A stretch of DNA of 17,434 bases from Oligoflexia bacterium. Lineage in GTDB: Bacteria; Bdellovibrionota; UBA1018. Shown piece after piece: positions 1-7,170 of this stretch (position 1 is the stretch's first letter; each line of letters opens with the position of its first letter). The notes under the pieces are model-generated. The model worked only from the letters and a program-made list of their open reading frames with translations. It had not been told where the DNA came from and did no database searches. The DNA is taken from contig CAIYTD010000121.1 in assembly GCA_903928955.1 (NCBI GenBank), positions 1 to 17,434 on the forward strand. Reading direction: 5' to 3'. Made by a program: the position numbers and the translations under genes.

Positions 1-1
1 A

Positions 2-916
2 AAATTAAATCTATTATTATTAAATATAAAAGATAATCATCCCCTTATTTTAGAATTATCAGTCGATAATCCGGCTGATTTACTCAAATTCACTAGAGTT
101 TATTCTAAAGAGATATTCACTTTAGAGAACATTAAAGAAGCAATAGAGATTGCTATTGACAAAGGGAGGGTATTTCATTTTAGCAGACATCAATTTAATT
201 CTAATCAGTTCCGAGCCCTTTTTACAGGTGACGGATTATTTAGCAAAATTAAAAAACTGGATCTTTCAAAATCTATCTTCAATCACACCTCATTATTAGA
301 GCTTCCTCCCACGCTAGTGGAGCTGAATTTAATCCACACCAACCTCGGTCCTGAAGATGCTGAGAGCCTCTCTCACCTCACAAATCTGACCCATCTCAAT
401 CTGCGTAACAATATAATGAGAGACTCAGGAGCAAAATTAATCTCGAAAATGACTGGAATTCATTCGCTCGATATCAGCTGGAATTACTTAGGACCTGCAG
501 GTGCTCATGAGATTGCTCTGATGACAGGAATTACTTCTCTCAATCTAGGTTGGAATCAGATAAAAGACGCTGGAGCCGAAAGCATTTCTCGGATGGTGGG
601 GATCACTTCCCTGAATCTCAACACTAATTACATCGGAGATGCAGGGGCAAAAAGTATCTCGAAAATGACTGGACTGACTTCCCTCAATCTAAGCAATAAT
701 TCGATTGGAGATACAGGTACTTCTGATCTAGCGCAAATGACTGGAGTGAACTTTCTCTATTTACGCAACAATCAAATAGGAGATCCAGGGGCTCTCACCC
801 TCGCTCGGATGACAGATATTACTTTTCTCGATCTCAGTTACAATGAAATTGAACTTCTCACTCAGACAGAGATCAGAAGAGATCTCAATCATGCTATCAT
901 TCTACTTTCACCCTAA
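2..916 (+). CDS. Leucine-rich-repeat protein, 5' end outside the window
   Basis: The frame is open from base 2 to the TAA at 914-916 (304 residues visible) with no ATG, GTG or TTG before the GTG at 317. That GTG lies inside the repeat domain, so the gene starts left of the window. The first ~85 residues are not recognised. From about residue 80 the chain becomes leucine-rich, and from about residue 104 there are seven regular 24-residue repeats with consensus LxxLNLxxNxIGDxGAxxISxMTG, then a short cap. This is the ribonuclease-inhibitor-like LRR class, which forms a curved protein-binding surface. No membrane segment is visible. Some neighbouring repeats are nearly identical in DNA (for example around 450 and 655), suggesting fairly recent duplication. 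Such proteins occur in host-associated and predatory bacteria, sometimes as effectors; the function here is unknown. No terminator is evident after the stop. Confidence 0.85.
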   Translation, partial: KLNLLLLNIKDNHPLILELSVDNPADLLKFTRVYSKEIFTLENIKEAIEIAIDKGRVFHFSRHQFNSNQFRALFTGDGLFSKIKKLDLSKSIFNHTSLLELPPTLVELNLIHTNLGPEDAESLSHLTNLTHLNLRNNIMRDSGAKLISKMTGIHSLDISWNYLGPAGAHEIALMTGITSLNLGWNQIKDAGAESISRMVGITSLNLNTNYIGDAGAKSISKMTGLTSLNLSNNSIGDTGTSDLAQMTGVNFLYLRNNQIGDPGALTLARMTDITFLDLSYNEIELLTQTEIRRDLNHAIILLSP

Positions 917-1108
917 TGATCGTTATGAGCGAGCCCTGATTTTTATTGCAAATAGTTATTTCAAAAATTATACTGAACAGTAATGAGGATTTTTCTTAAT
1001 CAAAAAGAACATTATAATTTCAACGAATTAATAGCTGATAGTGCCATTAAAGATGTTTAGTTGCTTGGGGAAATGAACAGCTATCCGAAAGATCCTTAAT
1101 TGATTTAA

Positions 1109-2089
1109 TGCACTCTTAGTCTAGATGAGATTCAAAGTGTTCGGGATTGGCATTTAGCACTACGTACCCTTTATAGAGAAGGAAAACTGCAATCCTGTCG
1201 CGTCCGGTGTACAGCGAGCGAAGCACGGTTTTTATTCGAAAGCGGGGAACGTTTGCCAGGCAGAAAAGGAGAGGGACGGGAAATTTTTGCTCATCCATGG
1301 AGTTTTTGAGAATATATGAATTTCTTTTTTCCGGAGAAGGCTCAATCGTTCCGAAATATTGATTTTCGATCCGTGAACCAATACTGGTTAGAACAACAAA
1401 GCGTTTTCTGGGATAATCACTGGAAGAATTATTGTCATTCAGGCGGATTTCCAAAATTTTTATCAGAGTTTCATAATAAGAATGAGATATTAGATCCGTC
1501 ATTTCGAGTCTACCAGGATTGGATTAAGGAGACTTGGTCAAAGGTTAGAACGTCAGAATCTAGTTTATCTGCGCTTTCTCAGCGAATATGTGACACTCTC
1601 AATTCGCGCATCAGCATGGAGAGCTTAAGAAAAGGAACGGATATTTTAAGCGCCAATACGATTTAAACGCTAATAGAAATGCAAGAAGACTATTTCTCCA
1701 TTCATTCACTTCATAGATTTGATCTGCAAAAAAAAAGCTATCCTATAGATCCAGGAATTGCTCAGATTTGGTCGAGCATTGGAGAAAATATTACTCGCGT
1801 TTGTGACGGAAATATTCCCATTTTAGCTCTTGACGAGTGTGGATTTTACACTCAAATGTTGCGCTATGAGCCAGAAATGAAAGTCGGATTTCTTTATAGT
1901 GAAAAATCCCAATCCGAAATTGATTTTTACTTCAAAGGATGTGCATTTGAGCTGAAATCCAAAGGTAAACCTACCCCAAATCAAATGAAAATTTTAAAAG
2001 AGGCTCCCCATTTTTTTGTCCTGACTTCTCAAACAATTCCACTTATGGCTTACTTGATTGGAGAGGGGAGAGCTATAAATAACGTTTAA
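1109..2089 (+). pseudogene. Decayed AAA-type ATPase with DUF4143 domain (two in-frame stops, 5' part missing)
   Basis: One reading frame from 1109 to the TAA at 2087-2089 reads as a DUF4143-type ATPase but is cut by TGA at 1307-1309 and TAA at 1664-1666. Visible in order are a Walker B-like LSLDEIQSVRDW (from 1115), ERLPGRKGEG (from 1247) and HPWSF-stop-EY (1292-1315). The GGFP motif comes next (near 1443), then YPIDPGIAQIW (near 1740), and a C-terminal EIDF...ELKSK pair (near 1918-1965) like the acidic/ExK nuclease-like core of DUF4143. No Walker A precedes it; bases 917-1108 have stops in all three forward frames. A fragment reading WGNEQLSERSLIDLMHS in another frame (about 1066-1116) may be a frameshifted remnant. 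The two stops with otherwise conserved sequence indicate a dead gene rather than a recoded one, since TGA ends other genes here (lon, for example). The live family are accessory ATPases of unclear role. Confidence 0.8.
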
Positions 2090-2093
2090 AAAA

Positions 2094-2169
2094 TGGTGGA
2101 TCGCGCAGGGATCGAACCTGCGACCCGATGATTAAGAGTCATCTGCTCTACCAACTGAGCTAGCGATCC
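2094..2169 (-). tRNA. tRNA-Lys, anticodon CTT, CCA encoded
   Basis: Read on the minus strand, this 76-base sequence folds as a full cloverleaf. The acceptor stem GGATCGC pairs with GCGATCC, followed by discriminator A and encoded CCA. The D arm is GCTCAGTTGGTAGAGC. The anticodon stem GATGA/TCATC closes the loop CTCTTAA, giving anticodon CTT (lysine AAG codon). The T arm is GCAGG TTCGATC CCTGC. Six T residues follow the CCA directly on the transcribed strand (2093-2088), which may aid termination. The gene is convergent with the decayed ATPase, whose stop lies 4 bases away. Confidence 0.97.
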
Positions 2170-2180
2170 ATAAGAGTCAG

Positions 2181-2209
2181 GATTTAGCACTCCCTTCCAT
2201 CAAGTACAA
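2181..2209 (-). promoter_or_regulatory. Probable sigma-70 promoter of the tRNA-Lys gene
   Basis: On the minus strand, TTGTAC (2209-2204) is followed after 17 bases by TAAATC (2186-2181), preceded by TG one base upstream (extended -10 type). The -10 hexamer ends 11 bases before the first tRNA base, leaving a short leader. The hexamers match consensus only 4/6 and 3/6, so this is a spacing-supported guess. Confidence 0.45.
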
Positions 2210-2247
2210 GACTCTATTAAAACTTTTCTTCAAAAGGAAAACAGATA

Positions 2248-2934
2248 ATGACACAACTCACCCCCTACCTCTTTCTGCTTGGGCTGGTTGCTCCTCCTAT
2301 TGTCCACGGCAGTAGCTTCTCCATACAAGAGGACTTCCCCGATGCTGTTCAAGAAGCGCCTCTGATTGTCCGAGGAACAATCGGAATGAGCTCTGCAGAC
2401 TGGGGAACGGATGATGAAGGGAGACAAAAAATTTATACCTCTCTCGAACTTCAAGTCACTGAAATTTTTAAAGGAAATCTAGATACTGCATCCATCATCA
2501 TGCGAGAAATAGGAGGCCAAACAGATGGAATAGGCATGCAAATTGCGGGCGCTTCAGAATACTCTCCAGGAGAGGATGTGTTAATGTTCCTCAATCAGAA
2601 AAATAAAGTAGGCAGTTTTGACGTTGTAGGAATGATGACAGGTAAGTACAATATTGAAAAAGACTCTAATGGAATAGAGTACTTAGTAGGATTGGGCTTA
2701 GTCTCATCAGAAAAATGGAGTCTAGATGCGTTTAGGCGTATGATTCAAGTCCAAAGCTTTACTGTTCCTTCGCCACTGCCTGAACCATCTGAAGTACCCT
2801 CCCCCACTGAAATAAAAGAATCTCAGACTCCACCTTTACCTTCACCACCCCCTGACACCAGTATGAAAGGAATCATTCTCAGTTTTCTTGTGCTTATAAG
2901 CATACTCAGCTGGGCTATACTGCGTAAAAAGTAA
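2248..2934 (+). CDS. Secreted protein with proline-rich linker and C-terminal membrane anchor
   Basis: A 228-residue protein starting at ATG after an AAAAGGA ribosome site with good spacing. Residues 1-21 form a signal peptide ending near VHG. The central domain (about 30-175) contains VRGTIG, a SLELQVTEIFKG stretch, REIGGQTDG and PGEDVLMFL. I know this pattern from uncharacterised deltaproteobacterial secreted proteins that look like small beta-rich domains; no enzyme motif is visible. Residues about 174-204 are proline/serine-rich, followed by a hydrophobic segment (about 208-224) and a terminal RKK. The topology is thus exported, with a C-terminal anchor and an extended linker, reminiscent of CTERM-type sorted proteins but without a recognisable sorting motif. 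It is the first of three co-directional envelope genes. The function is unknown. Confidence 0.85.
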   Translation: MTQLTPYLFLLGLVAPPIVHGSSFSIQEDFPDAVQEAPLIVRGTIGMSSADWGTDDEGRQKIYTSLELQVTEIFKGNLDTASIIMREIGGQTDGIGMQIAGASEYSPGEDVLMFLNQKNKVGSFDVVGMMTGKYNIEKDSNGIEYLVGLGLVSSEKWSLDAFRRMIQVQSFTVPSPLPEPSEVPSPTEIKESQTPPLPSPPPDTSMKGIILSFLVLISILSWAILRKK

Positions 2935-2979
2935 TTGGATCATCTTGCAGAGTCCAACAGGTCCAGTTACGCTAAAAGA

Positions 2980-3519
2980 ATGCTGAAAAAAACATTAAGC
3001 CTTTCAGTGATGGCTTTTACCCTTCTATTGCTAGAAGCAGCCTTATTTGCGGAAATCAGACCCGAAAAAATTCATGTCGCTGATGGGAAAAAAAATCAAA
3101 TCTATCTCCACAATGGCTTGATCATAGGGGGAGACAAAGCAGTAGATAGTACGATTATTCAGGACATTCGGCGAGCTACAAACCGGGATTTTGAACGCAT
3201 AGTGATTGATTTAGAAGGAAGTAAAAATGGCGAACCACTCTCAATCCAACGCCCGTCCTATTTTCAGGTAGCCATCGCTCCAGAGGAACGGCGCTTAACA
3301 ATCACTTTTTGGGGCAAACCCAAACTCAGCTTCCATCCAGCAAAAGTCCTCGCAGCGTTTCACCGCAGCGCGGTTATTCAGAGCATCCAGTTATTGCCGC
3401 AATTAGAAAATGACTCCTGGACATTTGCTTTTGAACTCAAATCAGAAAATCCAGTGGAAGTATTCGAATTAAGTCATCCAGTGAGAGTGATTATAGATAT
3501 TCAGCGAAAAAAGAAGTAG
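2980..3519 (+). CDS. AMIN-like periplasmic protein
   Basis: I start this gene at the ATG at 2980 rather than the upstream in-frame TTG at 2935. The ATG gives a compact signal peptide (MLKKTLSLSVMAF...ALFA) and leaves 45 bases after the previous stop. The mature part (about 155 residues) begins with a short region containing KIHVADGKKNQIYLHNG. It continues as alternating strands (FERIVIDLEGS, YFQVAIAPEERRLTITFWG, WTFAFELKS, ending VRVIIDIQRKKK). That layout matches AMIN-type beta domains, which localise envelope proteins by binding cell-wall or secretin-associated partners. The assignment rests on pattern only. It sits between two other exported proteins, probably in one transcript. The ribosome site is weak (AAAAGA). 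Confidence 0.75.
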   Translation: MLKKTLSLSVMAFTLLLLEAALFAEIRPEKIHVADGKKNQIYLHNGLIIGGDKAVDSTIIQDIRRATNRDFERIVIDLEGSKNGEPLSIQRPSYFQVAIAPEERRLTITFWGKPKLSFHPAKVLAAFHRSAVIQSIQLLPQLENDSWTFAFELKSENPVEVFELSHPVRVIIDIQRKKK

Positions 3520-3541
3520 TCTCCTTTTTATTGAGGCAACT

Positions 3542-4057
3542 ATGAAAGCGACTATCTCACTTTTTTTGGCATTCTTAAGCTTATATGGATGTTCGAGTGC
3601 ACAGCCCATTCGGACACAAGCTTATGCGGAGCTCAATCCTGAGCGAACATTTGAATATGATTTTCCCCTTGTTTGGAAAGGAATTGAAGAAACTCTCCGA
3701 AATTTCAAAGTGGTAGATCGAAATCCAAAAAATGTAGATCCTCTAGAAATGAGAAATCTCACCCATAGAACGCTTGAAACAGACTGGATTTATGGCCAGT
3801 CTCGTGACAAATACCATGAATTTCAGGTTAACGGCTCTCCTAAAAAAATCTACCTACAAACACGCTTTAAATACTTGCTCGATGCAAAAAGTGTTTTAGG
3901 GGGAGTTCACGTCAAAAGCCAGACAATCGAAGAAATCGAGCGGCTCAATAGTAATGGAACACCTGCAGGCTATTCTCAGGCTGAATCACCTGATTCATCT
4001 CGCTCTCATGAACTCCTTGAAAAGATTCGTCTTTCAATTCTTTCTGGGGCACCTTAA
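3542..4057 (+). CDS. Outer-membrane-type lipoprotein of unknown function
   Basis: A 171-residue lipoprotein: a short hydrophobic signal ends in LYGC, placing the lipidated cysteine at residue 17, followed by SSAQ (no Asp at +2, so outer membrane sorting would be expected by the E. coli rule). The ATG follows a TGAGGCAACT ribosome site. The mature region contains an EYDFPLVWKGIEETLRNF stretch, reminiscent of the small alpha/beta domains of BamC-like and DUF3576-type lipoproteins that begin with a similar VW...L motif. The C-terminus is a polar Ser-rich tail plus a helix. The gene lies 22 bases after the AMIN-like gene, so the two are probably co-transcribed. The exact role is not recognised. 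Confidence 0.8.
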   Translation: MKATISLFLAFLSLYGCSSAQPIRTQAYAELNPERTFEYDFPLVWKGIEETLRNFKVVDRNPKNVDPLEMRNLTHRTLETDWIYGQSRDKYHEFQVNGSPKKIYLQTRFKYLLDAKSVLGGVHVKSQTIEEIERLNSNGTPAGYSQAESPDSSRSHELLEKIRLSILSGAP

Positions 4058-4147
4058 TCTCATTTAATTTCTTGCCAAATGTGGGAACGTAACCATTCTT
4101 AAAGATAAGTAAAATAAGAGCTAAAAATAAGGTCTGGACAACTGAGT

Positions 4148-6727
4148 ATGGCGGAAAAAAAAGATCAAGATCAAAAACAAATCGAAGTACCCAAGCAGAA
4201 AGGTCCTTCCACCGAAGAAGCCGAAACACAGGCCCCCGCCCCAAGTGGAAATCTAGTCTTGCAAGACCAAATTCTTCCGCCCAATTTATTTATTTTGCCC
4301 ATTAATAGTCCGATTGTCTTTCCCACGCTCCTAGCACCTCTCCTGATTACGCATCCTCGGTACGTAGCAATGATCGAAGAATCAATTAATCGTCAGCGGA
4401 TGATTGGCCTCCTTCTCACTCGCGAAGGCGACGTAAAAGAGGATGCAAAACCCGAAAATCTCTATGATTTTGGAGTTGTAGTCAAAATTGTCAAACGACT
4501 TAAAATGCCAGATGGATCGGTTAATCTCCTGGTTCACAGCATGAAACGATTCAGAAGCCGCAGAGTACTTTCTGATCAGCCCTATATTGTTGTCGAAACT
4601 GAATATCTGAATGACATCATCGAGAAATCAACAGAAATGGATGCTCTCACTCGGTCTGTCATCAGCCACGTAAAAAAACTTTCTGAAATCAATCCCTTTT
4701 TTACTGAAGAGATGAGACTCGCTATGATTAACGCTCCTGGAGCGGGAACTGTTGCGGATCTTGTCGCTTTTGCCTTGACCCCTCCTAAAGGAGATGCACA
4801 AGATTATTTAGAAACTCTCTCCGTTAAATCTCGCTTTGAAAAACTTCTCATCCACCTGCGTCGAGAACAAGACGTGGCTGACTTACAAAAAAAAATCAAT
4901 GAAGAGGTCAATACTAAACTCACTAAACTTCAGCGTGAATTTTTCCTCAAAGAACAACTCAAAACAATTCGACGAGAACTAGGAATCGAATTAGACGGTA
5001 AAGACAAGTCCTCCCGGAGTTTTCGCGAAAGAATTGAAACAGCTGGAATGCTAGAAGAAATAAAAAAGATTGCTCTTGAAGAAGTAGAAAAATTCGAATC
5101 TCTCTCTGAAAGCTCTCCTGAGTTCAATATTACAAGAAACTATCTCGAAACTTTCTGCTCCCTTCCTTGGAGTAAAGAATCTATTGATAATTTAGATTTA
5201 GCCCACGCCCAAAATGTCCTGGACTCAGAACACTATGGACTTGAAAAAGTAAAAGAAAGAATTTTAGAATTTCTTGCTGTTCGAAAGCTCAAAGCAGATC
5301 CAAAAGGATCTATTATTTGCCTTGTTGGCCCCCCTGGTGTCGGAAAAACCTCTATTGGAAAATCCATTGCCAAAACCCTTGGGAGAAGTTTTTTTAGATT
5401 CTCCTTAGGAGGAATGAGAGACGAAGCGGAAATAAAAGGACATCGTCGGACTTATGTAGGAGCTATGCCCGGCAAAGTCCTTCAAGGGCTAAAAAGAGCC
5501 GGTACTAAAAACGCAATTCTAATGTTAGACGAAATTGATAAGCTAGGCCAAAGCTTTCAAGGAGATCCAGCCAGTGCGCTTCTAGAGGTTTTAGATCCTG
5601 AACAAAATTATGCTTTTCTAGACCATTATCTGGATGTTCCATTTGATCTCTCTCGCATTTTATTTATTACAACTGCAAATACCACTGATTCCATTCCAGG
5701 CCCTCTTCTCGACCGCATGGAAGTCATTGAACTTCCGGGTTACACCCTGGAAGAGAAGGAAGATATTGCGACTCGTTATATCATTCCGAAGGAACTAGAA
5801 GCAAATGGACTACCTGCGGGCCAAATCAAATTTGAACGCAGCGCGCTGAGAAAAATGATGACGGATTATGCCCGTGAACCTGGCCTCCGTTCGTTACAAA
5901 AACTCATCAACCGGATCGCAAGAAAATCGGCCGCACAAATTGTTTCCCTCCAGCAAAAAAGAGGAAAAAATCGACAAAAAAGTACTCTCCAGGCGCCAGT
6001 AATTACTCTTAAAGAAAACGATCTTGTCACTTGGCTTGGGCCAAAAAGATTCTATAATGAGATCGCTGAACGCATTGTATCTCCCGGAATTATAGTGGGA
6101 CTTGCTTGGACTTCTACAGGAGGGGACATCCTCTTTATTGAAGCGATGGATCTTCCAGGATCAGGTAACCTCAAACTGACCGGCCAAATGGGCGAGGTCA
6201 TGACTGAAAGTGCCTCAATAGCCTGGAGCTACGTTAAAAAGAAAATCGCATCTGAAGGAAAATTTGACAGGCGCTACTTTAGAGAACGGGATTTCCATCT
6301 TCACATTCCAGCCGGAGCGATTCCTAAAGATGGACCATCTGCTGGAATTACGATGGCAACCGCCCTCTATTCTTTACTCACAGGTCGCCGATCCAAACAT
6401 AAATTAGCAATGACTGGAGAGCTTTCACTAATGGGAAAAGTCCTCCCTGTGGGTGGAATAAAAGAAAAGATTCTGGCTGCCCGTCGAGCAGGTATCCATA
6501 CCCTTCTTCTACCTCAGCTGAATGAAAAGGATTTAGTAGAAGTTCCCGAATATGCGCTCAAAGGAATGACGATTCACTACGTTAGTCACGTGGAAGAAGT
6601 ATTTAACGTTGCTTTGATGGGAGAAGATAGAAGTTTTCAAAAAAAGGTTCAAACTCCTAAGATTCTACAAAAAAAAGAAGCCCCTCTTGTAACTAAAAAA
6701 ACGCCCCTTCACAAAAACATTTTGTGA
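4148..6727 (+). CDS. lon: ATP-dependent protease Lon
   Basis: This 859-residue protein has all three Lon parts. The N-terminal substrate-binding domain begins near residue 43 (LPPNLFILPINSPIVFP). The AAA+ module has Walker A GPPGVGKT (394-401, K400), Walker B MLDEID (D461, E462) and arginine-finger/sensor regions. The C-terminal protease domain has a Ser-Lys dyad, S731 in KDGPSAG and K772 in GGIKEK. Lon degrades misfolded and short-lived regulatory proteins as a cytoplasmic hexamer. It is longer than E. coli Lon (784), with about 42 charged, Gln/Lys/Glu-rich residues in front and a basic tail of about 30 residues behind. The ribosome site is poor; the upstream 90 bases (4058-4147) must hold any promoter, but I see no convincing hexamers or CIRCE element. 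The stop lies inside a hairpin. Confidence 0.97.
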   Translation: MAEKKDQDQKQIEVPKQKGPSTEEAETQAPAPSGNLVLQDQILPPNLFILPINSPIVFPTLLAPLLITHPRYVAMIEESINRQRMIGLLLTREGDVKEDAKPENLYDFGVVVKIVKRLKMPDGSVNLLVHSMKRFRSRRVLSDQPYIVVETEYLNDIIEKSTEMDALTRSVISHVKKLSEINPFFTEEMRLAMINAPGAGTVADLVAFALTPPKGDAQDYLETLSVKSRFEKLLIHLRREQDVADLQKKINEEVNTKLTKLQREFFLKEQLKTIRRELGIELDGKDKSSRSFRERIETAGMLEEIKKIALEEVEKFESLSESSPEFNITRNYLETFCSLPWSKESIDNLDLAHAQNVLDSEHYGLEKVKERILEFLAVRKLKADPKGSIICLVGPPGVGKTSIGKSIAKTLGRSFFRFSLGGMRDEAEIKGHRRTYVGAMPGKVLQGLKRAGTKNAILMLDEIDKLGQSFQGDPASALLEVLDPEQNYAFLDHYLDVPFDLSRILFITTANTTDSIPGPLLDRMEVIELPGYTLEEKEDIATRYIIPKELEANGLPAGQIKFERSALRKMMTDYAREPGLRSLQKLINRIARKSAAQIVSLQQKRGKNRQKSTLQAPVITLKENDLVTWLGPKRFYNEIAERIVSPGIIVGLAWTSTGGDILFIEAMDLPGSGNLKLTGQMGEVMTESASIAWSYVKKKIASEGKFDRRYFRERDFHLHIPAGAIPKDGPSAGITMATALYSLLTGRRSKHKLAMTGELSLMGKVLPVGGIKEKILAARRAGIHTLLLPQLNEKDLVEVPEYALKGMTIHYVSHVEEVFNVALMGEDRSFQKKVQTPKILQKKEAPLVTKKTPLHKNIL

Positions 6728-6730
6728 AGG
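6706..6730. terminator. Bidirectional intrinsic terminator overlapping the lon stop codon
   Basis: A perfect 11-bp inverted repeat (CCTTCACAAAA, loop ACA, TTTTGTGAAGG) sits between the convergent lon and minus-strand genes. The lon codons for the last residues and its TGA (6725-6727) lie in the right arm. On the minus strand the stem is followed by GGCG and seven T residues (complement of 6695-6701), a good U-tract for the rpoZ transcript. On the plus strand the tail is only AT-rich, so termination of lon is less certain. Confidence 0.75.
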
Positions 6731-6736
6731 AGATCG

Positions 6737-6913
6737 TTATTTATTTAAGCCTAATTTTTCCACTTGGGTTTCCAGTTTAAGAGTACGTTCCGAGTAAATC
6801 TCAATCCATTTATCTACCACCAATGAGGGGGAAGACCCTTTTTCTTTAAGCTGAGAATAATACTGAAATCGCTCACGACTTTGTTTTAACTCGAAAAGAA
6901 CTGAATTTTTCAC
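6737..6913 (-). CDS. Small hypothetical protein downstream of rpoZ (58 residues)
   Basis: This is a GTG-started ORF of 58 codons ending in TAA at 6739-6737. A clear ribosome site, AAAAAAGGA, lies 7 bases before the GTG, and the start is 20 bases after the rpoZ stop. The product (begins MKNSVLFELKQSRERF, ends VEKLGLNK) is charged and mostly helical: helix 1 about residues 3-24, a GSSPS turn at 26-30, then helix 2 about 31-55. There is no signal peptide, cysteine or known motif. It lies between rpoZ and a strong terminator, so it would be the last gene of the transcript. Coding is supported by the ribosome site, the tight spacing and the fit to the gap. I do not recognise the family; a short helical-hairpin partner protein is possible. 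Confidence 0.65.
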   Translation of the reverse strand: MKNSVLFELKQSRERFQYYSQLKEKGSSPSLVVDKWIEIYSERTLKLETQVEKLGLNK

Positions 6914-6933
6914 TGAAATTTCCTTTTTTGAGG

Positions 6934-7161
6934 CTAGTTTGACATGGGAGGAAGGTCATCCTCTGTCCCTAAAACAATGCTTGCAGGAACAACCCTTCCC
7001 GCAGCTATTTCGCGAAGTGCAGTCACGATGATACGATTTTTACTTTTTACTAATGGATCAGAACCTTTATAGAGTTGCCTCGCACGCTTAGTGGCCAGGT
7101 GAACTAATTCGTACATATTTTCTACATTGCTCAAGCAATCTTCGATAGTGACACGAGCCAT
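6934..7161 (-). CDS. rpoZ: DNA-directed RNA polymerase omega subunit
   Basis: A 75-residue protein starting MARVTIEDCL, the standard opening of RpoZ, with the conserved region ATKRARQLYKG and IIVTALREIAAGRV. Omega binds the beta' subunit, helps polymerase assembly and forms part of a ppGpp site in proteobacteria. The length is normal for the short omega type. The start is set by a strong ribosome site, AAGGAG, 6 bases before the ATG. It follows the acyl-CoA synthetase gene by 38 bases; that gap contains a 12-bp palindrome touching the ribosome site. It is often linked to gmk and spoT in other proteobacteria; those are not here. Confidence 0.95.
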   Translation of the reverse strand: MARVTIEDCLSNVENMYELVHLATKRARQLYKGSDPLVKSKNRIIVTALREIAAGRVVPASIVLGTEDDLPPMSN

Positions 7162-7170
7162 AGATAACTC

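Noticed and set aside
983..1060. Short plus-strand ORF starting at ATG 983 (25 codons)
   Set aside because: No ribosome site, ends at TAG 1058-1060, no recognisable sequence. It may be debris of the lost 5' end of the ATPase.
1307..1309. In-frame TGA read as a recoded codon (selenocysteine or Trp/Gly) in the ATPase gene
   Set aside because: TGA is a normal stop for lon and the CpoB-like gene in this window, a second stop (TAA) breaks the same gene, and the 5' part is missing. Simple gene decay explains all three.
1116..1502. Minus-strand ORF of 128 codons
   Set aside because: It lies antisense to the ATPase remnant, whose plus-strand translation carries clear family motifs; the minus reading shows none.
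4058..4147. Promoter or heat-shock element before lon
   Set aside because: TTGCCA at 4072 has no acceptable -10 at 16-18 bases, and there is no CIRCE inverted repeat. A promoter is expected but cannot be pointed to.
3945..4244. Minus-strand ORF of 99 codons across the lipoprotein-lon gap
   Set aside because: It overlaps the ends of two well-supported plus-strand genes and shows no start context or family resemblance.
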